The notes beneath the pieces were generated by a model, which worked only from the letters and a program-made list of their open reading frames with translations, ran no database searches and was not told the DNA's origin. A DNA stretch of 64,000 nt from JBHENC01 sp051000345 (GTDB lineage Bacteria > Acidobacteriota > Blastocatellia > Pyrinomonadales > Pyrinomonadaceae). The translations under genes were made by a program, and so were the position numbers. This document shows, in pieces, positions 54,798 through 62,284 of this stretch. Every line of letters begins with the position of its first letter. Position 1 is the first letter of the stretch. The stretch spans positions 9,630 to 73,629 of the forward strand of contig JBPCOJ010000092.1 of NCBI GenBank assembly GCA_051000345.1. The letters are read 5' to 3'.

Positions 54798-54841
54798 GAT
54801 TTATGTAGGGGCAGCGGCTTGTCCCTGCCCCTACATAAATC
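54798..54841. repeat. Dispersed repeat hairpin, second copy
   Basis: A perfect 17-bp stem, GATTTATGTAGGGGCAG (54798-54814) and its complement at 54825-54841, with loop CGGCTTGTCC. The stretch TGTAGGGGCAGCGGCTTGTC is the same as at 44779. It sits between the inhibitor pseudogene and the end of the restriction gene. Confidence 0.75.
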
Positions 54842-54870
54842 CGATATAGCTTCTCTGAAGGAATGGTATT

Positions 54871-56250
54871 TTAAGGAATGTCCAGAGCCGGAAGCTGCTG
54901 TACGGTCTTGACTGTTTCAACGCTGACGGTTGTTACCTTGCAGATGAGCTTAACGATGTAATCGGGTTCGTCTGTGCGGTTCGGGTCGTTGGTGATGCCG
55001 CTTCGCTTGTCTGTCGAGACTCGGTACTGGTCGATTATCCATTCGAGCGCGGAGCGATTGCCGAGACGATATTCAAAGGCTTCGGGCGGGATGCCTTCGA
55101 GCGTGAGAAAGTCGTTATAGACGATTGATCTTTTATCCTTCGATAAGCGCATACGCTCGACGCGCCAATTCAAATCGGCTTCCGTGTTTTCCGTGTGTTC
55201 GAGTTTGTATTCCGCTTGCGTTTCGTAATGAACGTGCAAGTCTGCAAGGCGTTCACCGGCGCGAGCGAAGAGGCGGAAGTCTTCGGGGGTTGCGACGAAC
55301 GGAATGCGCGGCAATTCTCGTTTGAGATTCGCGGCGTAAGTCATGCGATACGTCGGATGATGAAGCAGCGCATAGACGTAATGAAAGATGTCGTGTTTGG
55401 AGATTGCTTTGTCCGCGTACTGCGCGCGGAATTGCGAGAGCGCCCAATCGGTAATATTCTCGCGGCGATTCGTGCCGCCTTCGTTGTAGGTGTAAAGCGG
55501 GAAGCATTGCGAACCGTCCAAAGAGGTTAAAGTCAAACTTGGAAGTGCATCAGCACAGAAACACCAATAAGCCGAACGCCCGCCCGCGCTTGGAACAATA
55601 ATAACTTGATTCTCTGCTGATGACGTCGGAAAGAAACTTCTGGTTTGATAAAGTTCTTCGTTCCAAAAGTTGTCGAAATAAAGATACCTTTTTACGAAAG
55701 GGCGATAGAGAGCCAAACGAATGCGAGTCCCGTCGTATGCAGAGTTTTCGCCTTTTATCAACGATGCTTTGACTTGTCGCGTCCACTTAATGCGAGCATC
55801 GTCAACATCAATCAATTCATCAACTGTCTCTACTTTCTTTCGTTTTAGAACATCAACTGTTCCGTTATAAATATCAATAAATGTTCTGACGTTTGCTTCC
55901 AAACTTTGCTTGTCAAACGAGTACACATAGGGGTCGCGGTTTGTTACTAAACCGAGGGAGTAATTCTTGAAAACACTTTCAACGTCAATTGCTTTTGATG
56001 CCTTCGCTTCCTTCGTTCCCATCGGCAATAAACTTTCAAACTTGTCGCGCATTCCTTCCGTCAGCCAAGTATGCTTCGCGTCCGGTTGCAGCTCTTGCCA
56101 TTCAACGCCGCTCACGCTGCCCGCGTCGTCGAGAAACTTGTACTTATCTTCCTTGCGCGCAAACTCATCCACGCGCGCGTAAAAGATACGCGCCCGTTTC
56201 GCGTCCGCCGAATCTGAAGTTTTAGCCATTACTTTTGAGAAAGGCCGCAA
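54871..56250 (-). CDS. C-terminal (specificity) half of a split restriction-modification enzyme
   Basis: A 459-residue frame; ATG 56229 (MAKTSDSADAKRARIFYARV) or TTG 56250 are possible starts. The sequence from ARIFYARVDEFARKEDKYKF through YLYFDNFWNEELYQTRSFFP, YTYNEGGTNRRENITDWALS and DIFHYVYALLHHPTYR to RVSTDKRSGITNDPN is the target-recognition and C-terminal part of single-chain nuclease-methyltransferase (type ISP/IIG-like) enzymes. The matching N-terminal half ends 1.6 kb upstream on the same strand, and the two halves together make a normal full length. Without the catalytic half this part alone cannot methylate or cut. It could act in trans if both are made. Confidence 0.85.
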   Translation of the reverse strand: MRPFSKVMAKTSDSADAKRARIFYARVDEFARKEDKYKFLDDAGSVSGVEWQELQPDAKHTWLTEGMRDKFESLLPMGTKEAKASKAIDVESVFKNYSLGLVTNRDPYVYSFDKQSLEANVRTFIDIYNGTVDVLKRKKVETVDELIDVDDARIKWTRQVKASLIKGENSAYDGTRIRLALYRPFVKRYLYFDNFWNEELYQTRSFFPTSSAENQVIIVPSAGGRSAYWCFCADALPSLTLTSLDGSQCFPLYTYNEGGTNRRENITDWALSQFRAQYADKAISKHDIFHYVYALLHHPTYRMTYAANLKRELPRIPFVATPEDFRLFARAGERLADLHVHYETQAEYKLEHTENTEADLNWRVERMRLSKDKRSIVYNDFLTLEGIPPEAFEYRLGNRSALEWIIDQYRVSTDKRSGITNDPNRTDEPDYIVKLICKVTTVSVETVKTVQQLPALDIP

Positions 56251-56271
56251 ACCGTTTTCCGTTGCGAGCCT

Positions 56272-56505
56272 TTAAGCCAAACCGTTCCACTCATCAATGG
56301 TGATTCGCCGTCCAATGATGCTTTCGACTTCTCGCAGCATCATTCGCAACTGCGGCACGGAATACTCTGCGTTCGATGGAATCGTGAGGCGGTGTTGCTC
56401 GTAAATCATGAATTGATGTTTCGCGCCTGAATAAACGCCCGCGAAACCAATCTCGCGCAGTCGCCGGATAAACGCTTCACGCTTACACGGATTCCAACGA
56501 CTCAT
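56272..56505 (-). CDS. hicA: HicA-family toxin in the insert
   Basis: A 77-residue protein with the HicA layout: PCKREAFIRRLREIGFAGVY, catalytic-type His in SGAKHQFMIYEQHRLTIPSN, then VPQLRMMLREV. Its ATG overlaps the end of the preceding HicB gene by 23 bases. It ends 21 bases before the frame of the C-terminal restriction half. Confidence 0.8.
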   Translation of the reverse strand: MSRWNPCKREAFIRRLREIGFAGVYSGAKHQFMIYEQHRLTIPSNAEYSVPQLRMMLREVESIIGRRITIDEWNGLA

Positions 56506-56755
56506 AAACCGGCTCCTTATTCAAATCAATATCGCCGACAACCGGTAGTTGATGTCCCAACTTCAGCCCGACCAAAAGCCAATCTTCGAGCGTCGAGCGC
56601 AACTCTATCTCACATGCCCGCAACGTCTCGCCGAAAGCGACGACGCCTTTACACTTCGGAATGCGTCCGGCGAAACTATTGTCTTCCAACTTGTCATATT
56701 CGGCTTGCGCCATCGCTTGATCTAAATACCCTGTCAACACATATTGCGTGTCCAT
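56483..56755 (-). CDS. hicB: HicB-family antitoxin in the insert
   Basis: A 90-residue protein with the HicB partial RNase H fold: YLDQAMAQAEYDKLEDNSFA, GRIPKCKGVVAFGETLRACE, then ELRSTLEDWLLVGLKLGHQL and PVVGDIDLN. The pair is in HicB-HicA order and overlapping. Its ATG overlaps the stop of the upstream HicB remnant. Confidence 0.85.
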   Translation of the reverse strand: MDTQYVLTGYLDQAMAQAEYDKLEDNSFAGRIPKCKGVVAFGETLRACEIELRSTLEDWLLVGLKLGHQLPVVGDIDLNKEPVYESLESV

Positions 56756-56932
56756 TATGCCTTCTCCTCACCGCGCTCTCGCAAAACCTCTATGTGCAGC
56801 GCAATCGCTTCACGCACATTAACTAATGCTTCGTCGCGTGTCTTGCCTTGACTGATGCAGCCGGGCAAACTACAAAACTTCAGCAACAACATAGCCAGCT
56901 TCGCCGGGATATAAAATTACTCGTCTAATCAT
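56755..56932 (-). pseudogene. Second HicB-like gene with one-base frameshift
   Basis: From ATG 56932 the frame reads MIRRVILYPGEAGYVVAEV then meets TAG. One base later the frame reads SLPGCISQGKTRDEALVNVR then EAIALHIEVLRERGEEKA to a stop next to the following hicB start. The joined product is a textbook short HicB (E-[VC]-SLPGCISQGKT). The slip falls in GTTTTG; three T would restore the gene. It is either a decayed antitoxin or a sequencing error, and it has no own HicA. Confidence 0.78.
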
Positions 56933-56960
56933 AAGCCGCGCCCTTCCTTTAACCTGATTC

Positions 56961-57194
56961 TTACGCTGCACGATTGTAGCGGTAAAGTTTGACAATCTGC
57001 GCGGCGTCCGCAATCTCTGCGTGCGCGTATACTTCTCCCGTTCCATCATCGACAAATTCGAGCATATAGCCTTCGGGATGATGTTCGTTCGCCTCGAAAA
57101 CTTCGATGACCGTTCCGACTTCGCCGCGTCGCAAACCCTGTTCAGGTATATCCACTAAAAGCGCAACGATGTCGTTTTCATTGATTGCGTCCAT
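56961..57194 (-). CDS. DUF4926 protein
   Basis: A 77-residue acidic protein: DIVALLVDIPEQGLRRGEVG, TVIEVFEANEHHPEGYMLEF and VDDGTGEVYAHAEI fit the DUF4926 beta-barrel family, which is often seen among toxin-antitoxin genes and next to DUF6883-like partners. The partner here is not obvious. It follows the PIN gene by eight bases. Confidence 0.8.
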   Translation of the reverse strand: MDAINENDIVALLVDIPEQGLRRGEVGTVIEVFEANEHHPEGYMLEFVDDGTGEVYAHAEIADAAQIVKLYRYNRAA

Positions 57195-57202
57195 GATTGT
57201 TG

Positions 57203-57607
57203 TCAGAAAATTGATGATGTATTGCTGTATGCGGCGTAGAGCGGTTTAGTAGGTTTTTCGGAGGAGATAAATTCAGCGTTGGCAGCAACGGCGGCTGCAA
57301 CGTGCAACGCATCGAGCGCACCGAGAGCATACTGACACGCCAAATCATAAGCCGGTTGAATTATCGAGGAATCATCAACCCAAACACTGATGCCCGCGAA
57401 AAATCGCTCGTAAAAAGCAGTCTCCTTTTTTCGTTTGTGGTTAATTGGAATAGGTAAAGCTTCCAACTTAAGAAAGCGCGTGGCTACGAACTCGCGTTGA
57501 GGATCACCGAGAACAGACAATGCGCGCATTTTGCGTGCTGCATCAAGACCGATGGCCGCATTGATTAGCACGGAAGTATCGACAAAAGTGAGTTGCTTAG
57601 GAGGCAT
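57203..57607 (-). CDS. PIN-domain ribonuclease toxin (VapC-like)
   Basis: A 134-residue protein with the PIN acidic residues: Asp in FVDTSVLINA, Glu in RFLKLEALPIPI, Asp in GALDALHVAAAV, and a final Ser/Glu in EFISSEKP. PIN toxins cut tRNA or rRNA using metal ions. The ATG overlaps the upstream small gene by 11 bases. Confidence 0.85.
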   Translation of the reverse strand: MPPKQLTFVDTSVLINAAIGLDAARKMRALSVLGDPQREFVATRFLKLEALPIPINHKRKKETAFYERFFAGISVWVDDSSIIQPAYDLACQYALGALDALHVAAAVAANAEFISSEKPTKPLYAAYSNTSSIF

Positions 57608-57824
57608 CTTCTTCAGTGTAACCGCCGCGTCGCCGCGTTACCTCGACTTCGATTTCCTGTTCGCTCAACAACTCGCCGCCGGACTCCGCATAGTCGCGGC
57701 TGATAGCGAACAAATCGCGCCCGAGTTCGGACATCGTTTCGTAAGTTAAATCGGAAGGAATCCGCGCGCGGCGAACGTTGGTGGCCGTTTGCCGATTCTG
57801 TTGCTCTTTATAACGTATAGACAT
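57597..57824 (-). CDS. Probable antitoxin of the PIN toxin
   Basis: A 75-residue charged protein (IRYKEQQNRQTATNVRRARI ... GGELLSEQEIEVEVTRRRGG). It has no recognised DNA-binding motif, but its size, order and overlap with the PIN gene fit an antitoxin. It starts 35 bases after the end of the N-terminal restriction half. Confidence 0.65.
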   Translation of the reverse strand: MSIRYKEQQNRQTATNVRRARIPSDLTYETMSELGRDLFAISRDYAESGGELLSEQEIEVEVTRRRGGYTEEDAS

Positions 57825-57859
57825 AAATAATTTTCCCGGACAATCTCTCGCAGCAAAGT

Positions 57860-59611
57860 TTACGCCGTCCGCCGTTTCTTGACAAAGATATTGATGCTCA
57901 CGCCGACCTGTATCCCGAAAACATTATGCGTCGTCCCTGACAGCTTCGGATTCTTTCGCACGTTGCCGCCTAAATCCAAAACGTAAACGGCGTCGAAATC
58001 GTTTGCCAGATGCTTGCGCATTCCGTCGAAGGCAATCTGGTCTAGGAAACTATTATTCGTGACAAACGCAATCACGCCTTCGCCGTTGTCTTTAATCTTG
58101 TCCGCCGCAAAGCGAATCGCCTTCACATACGGGTCGCTCAATTTGTTGCGCAGCGTCGCCTTTGAATCCTTAACGTAAGTCTCCGCCACGCGCGCATCCA
58201 CCTGTTTATACTTGCGATTCTTGTTGTTGTCGTTCTCGTTCACTTGCCCGACGTTGTACGGCGGATTGCCGATGATGACGAACAGCTTTTGCCGCTTCTG
58301 GCGTTCGATGCGCGCAGTGTTTTCTTCCGTAAACAATCCGCCTTGCCTGCCTTCCGCCAGCTCGAATGTATCCACCAGACAAATGCCTTCAAACGGTTGA
58401 TACGTCTTCGTCAAATCATAAAAGGTATGTTCTATGTTCATCGAAGCAATGTAGTAGGGCAGCAGCATCACTTCGTTGCAATGCAATTCGCTTGCGTACT
58501 TTTCCGCCAAACGCGTGCGCCTGATCTCGCTCATCACGCGTATCATAAAATTGCCCGTGCCGACGAACGGATCGAGAATATGCACGCCCGCATCGCTCAA
58601 ACTCTTGCCGAACTCCGCGCGCAAAATAGCTTCGACGCTTCTCACCATAAAATTAACGATTGGCTGCGGCGTGTAAACAATGCCGTGCGTGTCCGCAACC
58701 TTAACGGAGAAGCCTTGAAAGAATCTTTCATAGACGCTGTTTAAGAAACTCTGCTTTTGCGAAAAGTCGTCAATCGTCGCCGCCGTTTCTTCGAGCGCGC
58801 GATAAAAGTAATCATTGCTTTCCAAAAACTTTTCACGGCTAAACGTCTGCGATGTCAGCGCGCGAATCACCTTCTCGATTTCGACTGCGATAATGTTGTT
58901 GCGCGCGAAGTCCGAATTGCTAAAGACATTGCGAAAGATGCGTTCGGTCAAGAGATGCTGAATCAACATTTCTTCAACCGCTTCATCCGAAATGTTCGGA
59001 TTGATGCTCGCGCGCGCGATGTTCGAGAAGTCCGCAAAGGCCGCGATAAACTTTTTGTTCGTTTTGCGCTCGCGCTCAATCAACTTGATTACTAACTCTG
59101 CTAATTCCGGCACGCGCTCTTGAAACTTTGCGGCTGCTTCTTCCCACTTCGCAATCTGCGGCGCGCGGTACTCGAAAAATTGTTTCAGCGTGCCGACCAA
59201 ACGCTCAGGGCGCGTAATGTCCTCATCTAAAACTTGCCGCCCGTTCTGATAAAGAATCGCACGCGCCGGTGATTGAAAGATAATGTTGTCCTTCGGATAG
59301 CCGACGGAAAACTTTGCTTTGACTTCCTTCGCTAAATCGTCGTGCTCATCCTTCGCTTCCCAGTAGCCGCGCGCCAATTCGTCGAACCCGACCATCGCGC
59401 CGTCAACGCTCAACGGATTGCGCCCCTTACGACTAATCTTCCATTCACCGACGAAGGTTAAACTCGCCTGTGAACAGCACGCCTTTAGCAACGCTTGAAA
59501 CGCATCACGAACCGCCGTCTCATGCGTCACGCCAAGCCGCTTGAAAGCCTCAAGCTCTTGGTAATAAGCGACAATTGCTTTATGCGAAGGTTTGAGGTTG
59601 AGTGTGTCCAT
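57860..59611 (-). CDS. N-terminal (nuclease plus methyltransferase) half of a split restriction-modification enzyme
   Basis: A 583-residue protein. Near residues 69-90 VDGAM...YWEAKDEHDD has the D...ExK layout of a PD-(D/E)xK nuclease. A helical linker follows, then a gamma-class N6-adenine methyltransferase: motif I DPFVGTGNFM (about 345), motif IV NPPYNVGQ (about 449). Family members continue after GIQVGVSINIFVKK into a specificity domain; here the frame stops six codons later at RRTA. That missing part lies at 54871-56250. No helicase domain is present, so it is closer to single-chain type IIG-like enzymes than to true type ISP ones. Confidence 0.88.
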   Translation of the reverse strand: MDTLNLKPSHKAIVAYYQELEAFKRLGVTHETAVRDAFQALLKACCSQASLTFVGEWKISRKGRNPLSVDGAMVGFDELARGYWEAKDEHDDLAKEVKAKFSVGYPKDNIIFQSPARAILYQNGRQVLDEDITRPERLVGTLKQFFEYRAPQIAKWEEAAAKFQERVPELAELVIKLIERERKTNKKFIAAFADFSNIARASINPNISDEAVEEMLIQHLLTERIFRNVFSNSDFARNNIIAVEIEKVIRALTSQTFSREKFLESNDYFYRALEETAATIDDFSQKQSFLNSVYERFFQGFSVKVADTHGIVYTPQPIVNFMVRSVEAILRAEFGKSLSDAGVHILDPFVGTGNFMIRVMSEIRRTRLAEKYASELHCNEVMLLPYYIASMNIEHTFYDLTKTYQPFEGICLVDTFELAEGRQGGLFTEENTARIERQKRQKLFVIIGNPPYNVGQVNENDNNKNRKYKQVDARVAETYVKDSKATLRNKLSDPYVKAIRFAADKIKDNGEGVIAFVTNNSFLDQIAFDGMRKHLANDFDAVYVLDLGGNVRKNPKLSGTTHNVFGIQVGVSINIFVKKRRTA

Positions 59612-59718
59612 AAAGATTTATACGCAAGGTGAATCTGCAAAAAGAGGAAGCCGATCCGTTGATGCAACTTATTAAAGAGCACAAAGTTGCGCGGTGTCTA
59701 CCAACGACCTATCCAAAT

Positions 59719-59751
59719 AAGAAACGGCCACCATTATGATGACCGTTTCTT
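59719..59751 (-). terminator. Hairpin terminator downstream of tRNA-Lys
   Basis: AAGAAACGG (59719-59727) and CCGTTTCTT (59743-59751) pair; on the - strand the stem exits into TTTCTTATTT. It follows the tRNA gene by 12 bases. Confidence 0.75.
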
Positions 59752-59762
59752 CTTGCAAATAG

Positions 59763-59838
<76 letters not shown>

Positions 59839-59916
59839 ACTATGTTTGTAATTTTACATGCGATGCGCGGAACGTTCAAGGCAGGGAAGCATGAAGCGGT
59901 ATTACTAAGCGTTTTA

Positions 59917-61230
59917 TTACGACGTGAGCCACGCGCCGAGCGTCGAATCTTCGATGACGATTGTTTGCCCGCGTTCGGGGCCGGTTGAAACGAGGCCGAT
60001 CTCGACATCTATTTCGCGCGAAATAAAGTCTATGTACTGCCGCGCGTTCTCCGGCAAATCCTCTAACTTCGTGATGCCTTCGGTCGAAGCGTTCCAGCCC
60101 GGCAAAGTCGCGTACACGGGTTCGACGCGGCGCAGATTTTGCGACACAGCAGGAAAGGATTCGATCATTTTTCCGTCGAGGCGATAGCCCGTGCAGACCT
60201 TTATTTCGTCGAGCGCGTCGAGCACGTCCAACTTCGTCAGCGCGACTGAAGAAAAACCGTTGATGTCGGCGGCATAGCGCGTGGCGAAGGCGTCGAACCA
60301 ACCACAGCGGCGCGGGCGTCCCGTCGATGAGCCGTATTCCCGCCCGCGCTCGCGTATTAATTGTCCCATTTCCGCTTCGCCTTCGAGCATCTCCGTCGGA
60401 AAGGGGCCTTCGCCGACGCGCGTCGTGTATGTGCGCACGATGCCGAGCACGCCCGTAATGCGATGCGGCGCGAGACCCGTGCCGACGCTTGCGCCGCCCG
60501 CCGTCGTCGTCGAAGACGTGACGAACGGATATGTGCCGTGATCTACATCTAGCAAGGTGGCCTGCGCGCCTTCGATTAAGATGGATCGGTCTTCGCGCGC
60601 GGCTGTGTTCATGTAGTGCGTCGTGTCTGTGATAAAGGGCGCGAGGCGTTCCATGAGGCGCGTCGTGTCGTCAAAAATCTGATCGGCGTCGAGCGCTTCG
60701 CCGCCGTAAGCGACGATAATGCGGTTGGCGTCTTCGAGATTTCTTTCGATGCGCGAGCGCAAAACTTCCGGCACAAGTGCATCTGCCGTGCGAATGCCGC
60801 GCCGTCCTGCTTTGTCTTCGTAAGCGGGGCCGATGCCGCGCAGTGTTGTGCCGACGCGTTCGTTGCCGAGCCGCTCTTCGCTCGTGTGGTCGAGCGCGCG
60901 ATGGTACGGAAGAATCAAATGCGCGCGGGAACTGACGAGCACGCGCTCCGGTGTGACTTCGAGTCCCTGCTCCATCAACCGATCCGCTTCCTCGAAGAAA
61001 GCTTTCGGGTCGATCACCATGCCGTTGCCGAGCACGCATATTTTGCCGGGATGAATAATGCCGGAAGGCAGCAAATGCAGCACAAAGGATTCGCCTCCGA
61101 CCTGCACGGAATGTCCTGCGTTGTGGCCGCCCTGATAACGCGCGACGACATCGAAGCGCTCGCTCAAAAGGTCAACGATCTTGCCTTTTCCTTCATCGCC
61201 CCACTGTGCGCCGATGATGACAATAATCAT
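59917..61230 (-). CDS. purA: Adenylosuccinate synthase
   Basis: A 437-residue protein; ATG 61230 (MIIVIIGAQWGDEGKGKIVD) gives the conserved N-terminus, so the 14-codon longer frame is rejected. Other motifs are YQGGHNAGHSVQV, RGIGPAYEDKAGRRGIR, EGAQATLLDVDHGTYPFVTS and the GLAPHRITGVLGI region. It joins IMP and aspartate using GTP, the first step from IMP to AMP. Confidence 0.97.
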   Translation of the reverse strand: MIIVIIGAQWGDEGKGKIVDLLSERFDVVARYQGGHNAGHSVQVGGESFVLHLLPSGIIHPGKICVLGNGMVIDPKAFFEEADRLMEQGLEVTPERVLVSSRAHLILPYHRALDHTSEERLGNERVGTTLRGIGPAYEDKAGRRGIRTADALVPEVLRSRIERNLEDANRIIVAYGGEALDADQIFDDTTRLMERLAPFITDTTHYMNTAAREDRSILIEGAQATLLDVDHGTYPFVTSSTTTAGGASVGTGLAPHRITGVLGIVRTYTTRVGEGPFPTEMLEGEAEMGQLIRERGREYGSSTGRPRRCGWFDAFATRYAADINGFSSVALTKLDVLDALDEIKVCTGYRLDGKMIESFPAVSQNLRRVEPVYATLPGWNASTEGITKLEDLPENARQYIDFISREIDVEIGLVSTGPERGQTIVIEDSTLGAWLTS

Positions 61231-61234
61231 AAGA

Positions 61235-61303
61235 CAGATGTTGGATATTAGATGCTGGATGCTAGACGACAACTGACATCTAGCATCTGGAATCTAACAT
61301 CTG
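61235..61303. repeat. Imperfect inverted repeat built of AGATG(C/T)-type units
   Basis: CAGATGTTGGATATTAGATG at the left and, on the complement, CAGATGTTAGATTCCAGATG at the right. The same kind of unit recurs at 63825. It lies between purA and the cysteine-cluster gene. Confidence 0.65.
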
Positions 61304-61307
61304 CTTC

Positions 61308-61721
61308 TCAGCTTGCTTTCTCTAATTTGACAGGCTTTTCTATGAAATAGAAACTACATGTGCCGCGCACTTCTTCTAGGTCGCGCTTTTCGAGCGGGAA
61401 GAGACGGCATTGGTTCGGGCGATCTTCATAAATGCCGCAGGCCGACGAGCCGTCATCGTGCTTTTTGAGAAACGGGCATTTGAAGAGAATTTCGCAGCAC
61501 GCGCCGCAGCGATTGCATTCGCCCTGCCGCAGCGCGAGCATGTCTATGACTTCCTGCTTGCGAAAATTCGCGTTCATGAAGCGGCGTACTTTGCCGCCTA
61601 CCTGCCGCGCGCGAAACTTTGCGTCGTCTACCGCGCGCAGGCGACGCGCCGCCGCGAATCGCTCTTCGAGCAGGCGCTGCTTTGCCATCATCGCAGCACG
61701 AGTGTTGCGCACAGTTTTCAT
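61308..61721 (-). CDS. YkgJ-type cysteine-cluster protein
   Basis: A 137-residue protein from ATG 61721 (a longer frame to 61799 overlaps the upstream gene region and is less likely). The cysteine pattern CNRCGACCEILFKCPFL, then ACGIYEDRPNQCRLFP and TCSFYF, is that of the Fe/Zn-chelating CxxCxxCC family. The molecular role is not known. The N-terminal 60 residues are basic and helical. Confidence 0.85.
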   Translation of the reverse strand: MKTVRNTRAAMMAKQRLLEERFAAARRLRAVDDAKFRARQVGGKVRRFMNANFRKQEVIDMLALRQGECNRCGACCEILFKCPFLKKHDDGSSACGIYEDRPNQCRLFPLEKRDLEEVRGTCSFYFIEKPVKLEKAS

Positions 61722-61819
61722 GAAAGAAGATACCGGCGATACGAAAAGGATGACGCGTCCGCGCCGGATGCACGATACATGCTGCGCGGCGCGCGCCACC
61801 TCTTTTGATGTGTGCTGCC

Positions 61820-62167
61820 TTAAGCGCTTTGCGCGGAAGACGTGACGTGCTTATCGAGCATACGCGAAATCGCATCCTTGCTCGTCGCGCCGACAACGCG
61901 CTCTTCTTCGCGCCCGCCCTTAAAGAGAATCAAGGTCGGGATGCCTTTAATGCCGTAGCGCTGCGACACGCCCGGATTCTCGTCAACATTGAGCTTGACG
62001 ACTTTCGCGTTGGCCGCATACTTTTCCGCGACGGCTTCGACAGTCGGCGCAAGCATACGGCACGGCGCGCACCATGCCGCCCAGAAATCCACCAACACGG
62101 GCTTGTCCGCTCCGAGCACGTCCTGCTCGAAGGATTGATCGCTGACATCCGTTACATTCTCGCTCAT
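61820..62167 (-). CDS. trxA: Thioredoxin
   Basis: A 115-residue protein with the active site WAAWCAPCRMLAP (Ala in place of the usual Gly), the cis-Pro loop IKGIPTLILFKGG and full thioredoxin length. It keeps cytoplasmic protein thiols reduced. AGGAG precedes ATG 62167. Confidence 0.95.
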   Translation of the reverse strand: MSENVTDVSDQSFEQDVLGADKPVLVDFWAAWCAPCRMLAPTVEAVAEKYAANAKVVKLNVDENPGVSQRYGIKGIPTLILFKGGREEERVVGATSKDAISRMLDKHVTSSAQSA

Positions 62168-62284
62168 TTCTTGTTTCTCCTTAAATCTGCTTGTGTTTAA
62201 TTGCGCGGCGTTCTCGCTTACCGGACGCCATTGCCTTTTGATGCGCCCGAAGCTGCCGTCGCCGTAAATTCTATTGGCAATCCT

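Noticed and set aside
57860..59611. BREX PglX or DISARM methyltransferase
   Set aside because: No pglZ, brxC, drm or other system genes are nearby, and the N-terminal D...ExK region points to a stand-alone restriction enzyme.
60616..61251. 211-codon open frame on the + strand over purA
   Set aside because: Opposite-strand shadow of a highly conserved gene.
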